Assembly (NCBI GenBank): GCA_013813125.1
Contig: JACCSH010000262.1
Span: forward strand, 1-6,128
DNA length: 6,128 nucleotides
Origin: Nocardioidaceae bacterium
GTDB taxonomy: Bacteria; Actinomycetota; Actinomycetes; Propionibacteriales; Nocardioidaceae
Direction of reading: 5' to 3'
Part shown: positions 1 to 4,500 of the stretch, one piece after another
Layout of the letters: every line of letters starts with the position of its first letter
Position numbering within the stretch: position 1 is the stretch's first letter
Notes under the pieces: model-generated
What the model was told of the DNA's origin: nothing
Seen by the model: the letters and a program-made list of their open reading frames with translations, nothing else
Databases searched by the model: none
Translations under genes and position numbers: made by a program

Positions 1-96
1 GAACTGGAAGCGCTGCTGCGGGTCTTGGCGTTGGCCATGGATGAAGTCACCTTGGGTCGTTGTACGGAGCAGCGGAGCAATACCTACTATAGGTGA
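1..96 (+). CDS. C-terminal end of an unrecognised protein (partial)
   Basis: The frame is open from the first base to a TGA at 94-96, giving 31 residues that begin ELEALLRVLALAMDEV and end in SNTYYR. Third positions are mostly G or C, as expected of coding DNA in this genome, and the segment ELEALLRVLALAMDEV would form an amphipathic helix. I do not recognise a family. The stop codon lies inside the operator dyad at 84-102, so either the upstream gene ends exactly where the next promoter begins or this is a truncated gene whose frame runs on into regulatory DNA. The reading is tentative because only 32 codons are visible. Confidence 0.35.
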   Translation, partial: ELEALLRVLALAMDEVTLGRCTEQRSNTYYR

Positions 97-102
97 TAGT
101 AG
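84..102 (+). promoter_or_regulatory. BlaI-type operator dyad 1, overlapping a -10-like TACTAT
   Basis: A perfect dyad, CTACTA-N7-TAGTAG, is seen here and recurs exactly at 558-576 and imperfectly at 2412-2430. The first half-site plus the next base reads TACTAT (85-90), a good actinobacterial -10 box. TTGTAC at 60-65 could be a -35 with a long 19-bp spacer. The dyad ends 58 nt before the ATG at 161. BlaI/CopY repressors bind short dyads in their own promoters, so this is inferred to be the site where the window's BlaI blocks transcription of the SCO/TlpA-like gene. Confidence 0.7.
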
Positions 103-160
103 TAGACCGGAGGGTGCCCGTTCCCCCCAGCCTCAGGTTGCCCCGTATCCAAGGAGACCT

Positions 161-507
161 ATGGCCCGCCGCCACGTTGCAGCCACGGCCACCATCGCGA
201 TTTCCTTGGCGCTATCGGCCGCTCGAACCCGGGGGCCTCCACCACCCTCACGGACGAACCGCCCGTCGTCGTGACGGACAGCGCCGAATCTCGCCTGCAT
301 GGCACGCTTGTCGAGCCGCCTACCCAGCATCACCACCGCCGACTCCGGCGCGGCGTTACTCGCGTTCGGCCCGACCTACCCGCAAGTGCGATGCCGAGCA
401 CGATCATCGTCGACCAGCAGGACCGCATCGCGGCTCGGATCATCGGGGCGACCGCGTACAGGACACTGTCCGCGCTCGTGGAGGAGACCCTCGCAGAGCA
501 CAAGTAG
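161..507 (+). pseudogene. Broken SCO1/SenC-TlpA-like lipoprotein fusion
   Basis: The ATG follows a good ribosome site (AAGGAG, 151-156) and starts a signal peptide, MARRHVAATATIAISLALSA. The frame then shifts: restoring one T after base 220 gives the lipobox LSAC, followed by SNPGASTTLTDEPPVVV and LHGTLVEPP, which resembles the N-terminus of actinobacterial SCO1/SenC proteins. From about 320 another frame reads LPSITTADSGAALLAFGPT. Restoring one C near 376 continues it as LPASAMPSTIIVDQQDRIA through ARIIGATAYRTLSALVEE to a TAG at 507, like the last third of a TlpA/ResA-type thioredoxin-fold protein. The part that should carry the CxxC or CxxxC redox site is absent. The likely history is a deletion that joined two neighbouring genes, plus two single-base losses. 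Without the frameshifts only 37 residues would be made. Parent families are inferred by eye. Confidence 0.6.
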
Positions 508-557
508 GCCCAGGTGAAGACAGTGCCGGGGATCTCTGATGCGGTTCATGGAAGCAG

Positions 558-576
558 CTACTATTACGGGTAGTAG
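558..576 (+). promoter_or_regulatory. BlaI-type operator dyad 2, upstream of the small-protein pair
   Basis: This is the same perfect CTACTA-N7-TAGTAG dyad as at 84-102, with a different spacer (TTACGGG). TACTAT at 559-564 again provides a -10-like box facing the downstream gene; no clear -35 is visible. It ends 57 nt before the ATG at 634, nearly the same distance as at the other two sites, which implies a similar 5' leader of roughly 60 nt. It is the best evidence that the two small membrane proteins belong to the BlaI regulon. Confidence 0.7.
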
Positions 577-633
577 TCAACGAGCAGGCGCGATCTGCGC
601 TCGGCTTCATCGTCTGAGGAAACGGAGAGTCGT

Positions 634-858
634 ATGGCTGAGATCTTCTACGGGCTGGCGCTGCTGGCCTGTCCGTTGGGCATGGGGGCCATGATGTGGA
701 TGATGATGCACAACAGCCACCGGCACGGCTCAGGACTGTCCGTGCAGGAATCGTCTGAGCTTGCCCAGTTGCGTGCCGAGGTGGAACAACTGCATGACGA
801 AAAAGGTGACCGCTCATCGACATCGGGCCATGTGCCGCCAACCCCGTCGCGTCCATGA
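634..858 (+). CDS. Small Met/His-rich membrane protein with coiled coil
   Basis: This 74-residue protein starts at an ATG with a GGAGAG ribosome site at 624-629. Residues 4-25 form one membrane segment with a cysteine (C13) and a methionine-rich face (M17, M20, M21, M23-M25), followed at once by H26, H29 and H31. Residues 39-58 (ESSELAQLRAEVEQLHDE) look like a short coiled coil, and the tail is Ser/Pro-rich. No known domain is recognised. Its stop overlaps the next gene's start (ATGA, 855-858), so the two are probably translationally coupled and may form a heteromer through their coiled coils. The upstream BlaI-type operator ties it to the BlaI/M56 circuit. The Met/His cluster could bind copper, but that is a guess from composition. 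An intact frame, good signals and coupling argue for a real gene. Confidence 0.72.
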   Translation: MAEIFYGLALLACPLGMGAMMWMMMHNSHRHGSGLSVQESSELAQLRAEVEQLHDEKGDRSSTSGHVPPTPSRP

Positions 859-1052
859 CAGAGACCTTGCTCGCCGCTGGGGTCTTGGTCGTCTCCCTGA
901 CTGCGACGTACGTCTGCTGTGTGCGGCCCCTGCGGCGTGAGCCTTGCTGTAGCTCGAACGATGCCACTGAGATGCGCCGCCTCCGGCGGGAGCTGGCCTC
1001 GCTTCGACGCCAGGCGGCGAGTGACTACGCCGGGAAGCCGACGGGACAGTAG
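855..1052 (+). CDS. Small Cys-rich membrane protein with coiled coil, coupled partner
   Basis: This 65-residue protein starts at the ATG inside the ATGA overlap with the upstream gene and repeats its architecture: one N-terminal membrane segment (residues 4-22), then a basic stop-transfer stretch, then a predicted coiled coil (residues 38-55, TEMRRLRRELASLRRQAA). It has two adjacent cysteine pairs, C21-C22 at the membrane boundary and C31-C32 after RPLRREP, which could bind metal or form disulphides. By positive-inside reasoning the cysteines and coiled coil face the cytoplasm. No family is recognised. The 3' end overlaps the 3' end of the convergent peptidase gene by 28 bp, so no terminator separates them. 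It is presumed to be co-transcribed from the operator at 558-576. Confidence 0.7.
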   Translation: MTETLLAAGVLVVSLTATYVCCVRPLRREPCCSSNDATEMRRLRRELASLRRQAASDYAGKPTGQ

Positions 1053-1981
1053 TCCAACGCCGCGGACGCCACGGCAGGAGCGGCGGCAACCGTCAGGGGC
1101 AGCACGACCAGCCCGGCGGCAACCAGGAGCACGACCGCTGAGCCGCCCCTACCTAAGGGTCGCAACGGGGCGGCCAGTCGCTGCACCCGGGCCAGAACAG
1201 ATTCGCCTCCGGCGCCGAGCGCCCCGGCCGGATGAGCCGCTCCAGACAGTGCCACCAGTGCGGTCGCCAGGACGCGCCGATCGCTGCTGCCAAGGGCATG
1301 GTCGTCGGCGTGCATCTCGACTAAGCGGGCCAGTTGGGCGTGTGCCGTGCGGAAGGTCGGGATGAATGGGAACGCGGCCATGAGTGCGGCCGCGCTGGCC
1401 AGGATCAGGTCGTGGCGTCCACGCAGGTGCGCCCGCTCATGCGCAAGGACAGCGGCCATTTCCGCATCGTCGAGCGTGGTGAGGGCGGCGGTGGTGAGAA
1501 CCACCTGGCCGCGGCGACCCGGCACGCAGTACGCCGCGGCCGTCGAATGCTGGACGACCACGGCGCCCGATCCCGCATGACGGTGACCCAGCAGTTCCAG
1601 CGCCTCGCGCTGTTGTCTCCGATGGCTGCGGGTCATGGCCCATCCGGCGGCCAGGCAGTAGCCGATACGGGCCGCTACACCAGCGGCTAGAACGGCACCG
1701 GCCGTGGCCACGGCCACACCACCCGGAGTGGCGTAGTGAGCCTTGAGCGCAAGCGCACAGGCCCGCAGCAAGTCGGCCAGGTCCGTGGTTATTGGCAGGG
1801 TCGGCAGTGCCAACGCTGTCCCGGCGAGCATCACCGACAGCACGACGGTAATGGTGACCGCCTGCCACGCGAGAATGCCCAGACCGGGTGAACGATCCGG
1901 CCACTTCGCTCGCTGCAGGCCTCGCGCCCCCAGAGTGCCGATCAGGAGCGCGTAGCCGAGGAGAATCAGCGGCGCGGTCAC
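1025..1981 (-). CDS. M56-family membrane metallopeptidase (BlaR1/MecR1-like, no penicillin sensor)
   Basis: This 318-residue multi-spanning protein carries the zinc protease motif HERAH (181-185, in AAVLAHERAHLRGRHD); E222 in LARLVEMHADDHA is a plausible third zinc ligand. Membrane segments are visible at about 1-20, 38-60, 86-112, 190-210 and 282-305. M56 peptidases of the BlaR1/MecR1 type transmit an outside signal by proteolysis that inactivates the partner BlaI repressor. The extracellular penicillin-binding domain of BlaR1, roughly 250 residues, is missing, so beta-lactam sensing cannot be assumed. The GTG start shares a GTGA overlap (1978-1981) with the blaI stop, as expected for a coupled repressor-protease operon. 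It is intact. The C-terminus ends shortly after a lone cysteine (LDYCPVGFPA). The true signal is unknown; redox or metal stress would fit the target genes. Confidence 0.9.
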   Translation of the reverse strand: MTAPLILLGYALLIGTLGARGLQRAKWPDRSPGLGILAWQAVTITVVLSVMLAGTALALPTLPITTDLADLLRACALALKAHYATPGGVAVATAGAVLAAGVAARIGYCLAAGWAMTRSHRRQQREALELLGHRHAGSGAVVVQHSTAAAYCVPGRRGQVVLTTAALTTLDDAEMAAVLAHERAHLRGRHDLILASAAALMAAFPFIPTFRTAHAQLARLVEMHADDHALGSSDRRVLATALVALSGAAHPAGALGAGGESVLARVQRLAAPLRPLGRGGSAVVLLVAAGLVVLPLTVAAAPAVASAALDYCPVGFPA

Positions 1982-2355
1982 CGGCCGTTGGCTTCCTTGC
2001 TCGGCTCGAAACTGTTCAGCGCCTCACGCAGGCGGGCGATCTCGTCGGCCGGCATGCGCTCGACGAAGTGCAGCAACGCGGTCCCGCGATCACCGCTACC
2101 GGCCAACACCTGCTCCATCAGGCTGGCGGTGTGTTCTTCGCGGGTATGGGCGGGACGGTAACGATAGGCGCGGCCGTCCTTCTCGCGGATTGCGAACCCC
2201 TTGCGATGCAGGTTGTCCAACACCGTCATGACCGTGGTGTAGGCGATAGTCCGGTCGCGCTGCAGGTCTTTGAGCACATCACGCACCACGACCGGCCGAT
2301 CCCAGGACCACAGCCGATCCATCACCACAGCCTCAAGCTCCCCGAACTGCCGCAT
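1978..2355 (-). CDS. blaI: BlaI/MecI/CopY-family transcriptional repressor
   Basis: This is a 125-residue winged-helix repressor of normal family length. Residues 1-70 form the DNA-binding domain, with the recognition helix around 38-50 (AYTTVMTVLDNLHRKGF) and the wing at EKDGRAYRYRP. Residues 71-118 form the helical dimerisation part, where M56 proteases cut such repressors. The start chosen is the ATG at 2355, with a GGGAAGG ribosome site just upstream. A longer in-frame start at 2484 would translate through the operator at 2412-2430 and add residues unlike the family. It contains no cysteine, so direct thiol sensing is unlikely. It is predicted to bind the three CTACTA dyads in this window, including the one in its own promoter, and to be relieved by the coupled M56 peptidase. 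The symbol denotes family, not beta-lactamase control. Confidence 0.92.
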   Translation of the reverse strand: MRQFGELEAVVMDRLWSWDRPVVVRDVLKDLQRDRTIAYTTVMTVLDNLHRKGFAIREKDGRAYRYRPAHTREEHTASLMEQVLAGSGDRGTALLHFVERMPADEIARLREALNSFEPSKEANGR

Positions 2356-2411
2356 AGCAATCACCTTCCCTCGTCGCCAGACCCGACACTCGTGCCCACC
2401 CGGCAGCCCTT

Positions 2412-2430
2412 GTCCTATCGTGCATAGTAG
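2412..2430 (-). promoter_or_regulatory. BlaI-type operator dyad 3 between blaI and ccdA
   Basis: On the minus strand the site reads CTACTA-N7-TAGGAC: one perfect half-site and one matching 4 of 6 bases. The perfect half-site gives TACTAT (2429-2424), oriented toward blaI and 56 nt (operator edge) from its ATG, matching the geometry of the other two operators. The site also lies 41 nt before the ATG of the divergent ccdA remnant, so it could have controlled both directions. A weaker dyad at the repressor's own promoter would suit autoregulation. Confidence 0.65.
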
Positions 2431-2471
2431 ATCGTCACGTTCCCGAGGCGTTCCCTGCACGAGAGGTCTCC

Positions 2472-2935
2472 ATGATTGTCGCAACCGTCGCCAACAGCGC
2501 GTCGGACATCGTGCTGTCGGTCCGCTGGTGCTGGCACTGCTGATCGCGGTGACCGCCGGGGCAGTGTCGTTCTTTTCCCCGTGCTGCCTTCCGCTGGTGC
2601 CCGGATATCTGTCCTACGTGGCCGGCGTGGCCGGATCCGAGACACCCACAGCGAGCACGGACACCTCGTCGACGGCGCCCACGCCAGCAACCGCTTCGTG
2701 TTCGCCCGGTGCGGTAGTCCTCTCCCCCGCCTCTACCAGAGCCACGGTGAGGCCCGTACTCGGTGGCGTCGCCCGGTCACGCACCATGCTCGGTGCGGTG
2801 CTGTTCGTGGCCGGCTTCGCGGCGGTGTTCACCAGCTACGGTGCACTGTTCGGCCTGGGCTGGACGCCCTGCATCGGGCCGACGCTGGCCGCCGTCCTGA
2901 CGCTCGCGACCAGTTCGGCCGACGCCAGCGGATTC
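2472..2935 (+). pseudogene. ccdA: Broken ccdA (thiol-disulphide transporter, DsbD/CcdA family)
   Basis: CcdA moves electrons from cytoplasmic thioredoxin across the membrane to extracytoplasmic TlpA-like proteins. An ATG with an AGAGG site starts MIVATVANSASDIVLS, then the frame is lost; restoring one G at 2519-2520 (GGG to GG) joins it to GPLVLALLIAVTAGAV and FFSPCCLPLVPGYLSYV, the first CcdA cysteine motif. After a Ser/Thr/Pro/Ala-rich loop comes LGAVLFVAGFAAVFTSYGALFG, then directly LGWTPCIGPTLAAVL, the second cysteine motif. Normally a loop and about one more helix separate these, so an in-frame internal deletion is inferred. Homology stops near 2930, where recombinase sequence begins; the last three or so helices are missing. 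A GTG near 2528 could restart translation, but the product would still be truncated. It is not expected to work. Confidence 0.8.
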
Positions 2936-3315
2936 TGCGTGGCACCGCGTCCTGCACCGGGTCGGGAAGGGCAGCAAGCCGGCCACCATGCCGCTGACCG
3001 TACCCGTCCTCCGGGCTCTGGAGGCCTGCCGCGGCGAACGCACTGACGGTCCGCTCGTGCTGCGCCCCAGCTCCGGCAAGCCGATAGACCGCCGGGACGT
3101 CTACCGCATGGTCCGCCGGATCGCCAACGCCGCACGGATCTCTCGGCACATCAGCCCCCACTCGCTCGGCACGCCGCCATCACCAACGCCCTAGACGCCG
3201 GCGTCCGCCTCCGAGACGCCCAGATCCTCGCCCGCCACCCCGACCCCCGCACCACCGAGCACTACGACCGCGCCCGCGGCAACCTCGACCGCCACGGCGT
3301 CCCCTTCCTCACCGC
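2931..3315 (+). pseudogene. Tyrosine recombinase (phage-type integrase), C-terminal catalytic fragment, frameshifted
   Basis: In one frame, 2931-3167 reads a typical integrase catalytic core: RVLHRVGKGSKPATMPLTV, then RALEACRGERTDGPLVLRP, IDRRDVYRMV and HISPHSL. The conserved next residues should be RH; one C is missing at 3167-3168 and the frame changes. The second frame continues HAAITNALDAGV, LRDAQILARHPDPRTTEHYD, with the late catalytic His (3236-3238) and the nucleophilic Tyr (3263-3265), and then ARGNLDRHGVPFLTA. The catalytic Arg of H-x-x-R is the residue destroyed. The N-terminal DNA-binding domain and the first catalytic Arg are absent because the fragment is joined straight onto the broken ccdA. 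The similarity to a family that cuts and integrates DNA is clear; it is inactive as it stands. Confidence 0.82.
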
Positions 3316-3317
3316 CA

Positions 3318-3485
3318 GGCTTCCTCGACTCTCAGCAGTGGGAGGCCTGGCATTCAATTCTCGACGACCCCAGAGCGCTGCTCCGCGTCAAAGACGACCT
3401 TCACGTGTGCAACCCCGCAAAGGACGAGTTGATCGGCTGCGGGCGTGCATTGAACAACGAGAGCGTGAGGGCGGAGCCCACAACC
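3318..3485 (+). pseudogene. Unrecognised coding remnant after the recombinase
   Basis: From 3318 a third frame reads about 55 residues: GFLDSQQWEAWHSILDDP, RALLRVKDDLHVCNPAKDEL, IGCGRALNNESVRAEPT. Third positions are mostly G or C and the amino-acid mix (balanced acidic, Trp, hydrophobic) is much more protein-like than the recombinase frame, which here turns Arg/Pro-rich. There is no start codon or ribosome site at its beginning, and the frame stays open to 3737 but loses coding character after about 3485. I do not recognise the family. The best reading is an internal piece of a gene stranded by deletion. The 3486-3615 stretch holds nothing I can support. Confidence 0.35.
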
Positions 3486-3615
3486 CCGCGATCTGCCGCG
3501 GCGGATACGAGACTTAGCACGATGTCCGGAGCCAGAAGCTCTGGTCAGGATTCTTGGAGGTGCGTCAATCCACCGCTGTCGCCCGTCCCCGAATCGGCTG
3601 CGGATGACCGTCGAG

Positions 3616-4008
3616 CTAACGGAGAAGTTCGATCGTGCACCGCGGCCCAGGAGCCTTCGCGAGGCGAGCGTCGCAGGTCAGGAGGGTCGCGTCTAGCCCC
3701 TCGGCAAGCGCGACATAACTGGCGTCGTAGACGGTGAGGTTGTCGCGCAACCCCCAGCAGCGCAGGATCAGCTGCCGTGCCGGAACCCTTTGGAGGGGTA
3801 GGTCCAGCAGGTCGGTGAGCGCGAGGTCAGCCCGCCGTTGGTCGAGATGGCCTCCCGCGAGCTGCCCGCGCAAGACAGAGGTGACCTCAAGGTCGACGAG
3901 ATCAGGGGCGACCAACACCTCACCGTGGAGACGCTCGCGCGCCCCGTCCCCGTCCTGGCCATCGTCGGCGAGCGCCACAGCCAGGACGCTGGCGTCAACG
4001 ACGAGCAC
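3616..4008 (-). CDS. vapC: VapC-type PIN-domain ribonuclease toxin
   Basis: This is a full-length 130-residue PIN domain. The acidic residues expected to bind Mg2+ or Mn2+ are all present: D5 (MLVVDASVLA), E41 (LVDLEVTSVLRG), D95 (TVYDASYVALAE) and D113 (TLLTCDARLAKAPG). VapC toxins are site-specific RNases, usually cutting tRNA or rRNA, and are held inactive by their VapB partner. The GTG start at 4008 lies 14 bp inside the end of the antitoxin gene, so translation is coupled and antitoxin is made first. No missing residue or frameshift is seen, so it is probably active. The RNA target cannot be read from sequence. It may help keep the surrounding mobile region in the genome. Confidence 0.92.
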   Translation of the reverse strand: MLVVDASVLAVALADDGQDGDGARERLHGEVLVAPDLVDLEVTSVLRGQLAGGHLDQRRADLALTDLLDLPLQRVPARQLILRCWGLRDNLTVYDASYVALAEGLDATLLTCDARLAKAPGPRCTIELLR

Positions 4009-4225
4009 GCTCGGCCCGAAGAGTGCGCGCCGCCGCCTTCAGCGGGACCGAGCCTCCGCTGCGACCACCGGCGCGGTCCAAGACCTCGTCGAGGGTCGGC
4101 CGGCTGGCCTCCTCGACCAGCTTCGCCAGCAGGTACTCCTGCAATGACTGGCGCGCCGCGGCCGCACGACGCCGGAGGACGGCGTGCGTCTCCTCGGGGA
4201 CATCCTTGATCTGTACACTCGGCAT
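3995..4225 (-). CDS. vapB: VapB/FitA-type antitoxin, ribbon-helix-helix
   Basis: This is a 76-residue protein. Residues 1-40 form a ribbon-helix-helix domain (MPSVQIKDVPEETHAVLRRR then ARQSLQEYLLAKLVEEA): the first strand reads the DNA and the two helices pair in the dimer. Residues 42-76 (TLDEVLDRAGGRS onward, Arg/Ala-rich tail) are the expected toxin-neutralising segment that lies across the VapC active site. FitA-like antitoxins have the same VQIRDVPEE-type opening. The ATG has no good ribosome site; instead a promoter places the transcription start on the ATG, implying a leaderless message. The VapB-VapC complex normally represses its own promoter, and the 10-bp palindrome at 4224-4233 is a candidate site. 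Confidence 0.9.
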   Translation of the reverse strand: MPSVQIKDVPEETHAVLRRRAAAARQSLQEYLLAKLVEEASRPTLDEVLDRAGGRSGGSVPLKAAARTLRAERARR

Positions 4226-4231
4226 GGCGCC

Positions 4232-4260
4232 ATTATGGAGCCACTGGCGTCGAAAGCCAA
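4232..4260 (-). promoter_or_regulatory. vapBC promoter, apparently leaderless
   Basis: On the minus strand, TTGGCT (4260-4255) and CATAAT (4237-4232) are separated by exactly 17 bp, and 6 bp (GGCGCC) separate the -10 from the ATG. Transcription would start at or next to the A of the ATG. Leaderless messages are common in actinobacteria, and no Shine-Dalgarno sequence is present. A perfect palindrome, ATGGCGCCAT (4224-4233), spans the end of the -10 and the start codon and would suit autorepression by the antitoxin complex. Confidence 0.6.
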
Positions 4261-4439
4261 GCGCCCGTAGAGAATGTGGAAACGACTCGGCACCTGCGTC
4301 ACATCACCGCGAATGACGCTTCGAGTCGGTGTAGATCAAGCGCCTCGTCGAAGGAAGGACCAGTATCGCGTCGATGACCGACTGCAGGGACGCGCCGCCC
4401 ATGCGCCCAACGCTGGTTTTGGCAGCGCCCGAGCTGGTG
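4261..4439. other. Gap between vapBC and the insertion sequence, no supported gene
   Basis: No reading frame here has a ribosome site and a convincing protein. The only structure noticed is TCGGCACCTGCGTC at 4287-4300, which matches 13 of 14 bases of the insertion-sequence end at 4449-4462 and could be a stray copy of that end. Confidence 0.5.
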
Positions 4440-4500
4440 TGTCGAGGTTCGGCACCTGTGTCTCGTTCTGGCTTCGGTAGCTATGCGACATCGTGGCTCC
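4440..4500 (+). repeat. Left inverted-repeat end of the insertion sequence
   Basis: Reading inward on the plus strand: TGTCGA, ACCTGTGTCTC (4454-4464), then the block 4470-4500, whose complement matches 6005-6033 at about 25 of 29 positions with one 2-bp gap. The conserved blocks are GGCTTCGGT, GCGACAT and TGGCTCC. The block overlaps the last six codons and the stop of the transposase, so those codons serve as repeat and coding sequence at once. Confidence 0.65.

Noticed and set aside
440..967. A 175-residue open frame on the minus strand over the small-protein genes
   Set aside because: Its composition is Arg/Pro/Ser/Thr-rich without domains, and the plus-strand pair has better starts, coupling and an operator.
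1025..1981. Beta-lactam sensor BlaR1
   Set aside because: The penicillin-binding C-terminal domain is absent and no beta-lactamase gene is present.
1978..2484. A longer BlaI protein of 168 residues from an upstream start
   Set aside because: The extra 43 residues would be translated across the operator and do not resemble the family; the ATG at 2355 has a ribosome site and gives the usual length.
3534..3547. Small hairpin CCAGA-AGC-TCTGG as a terminator
   Set aside because: The stem is only 5 bp with no T-run, and it follows a dead gene.
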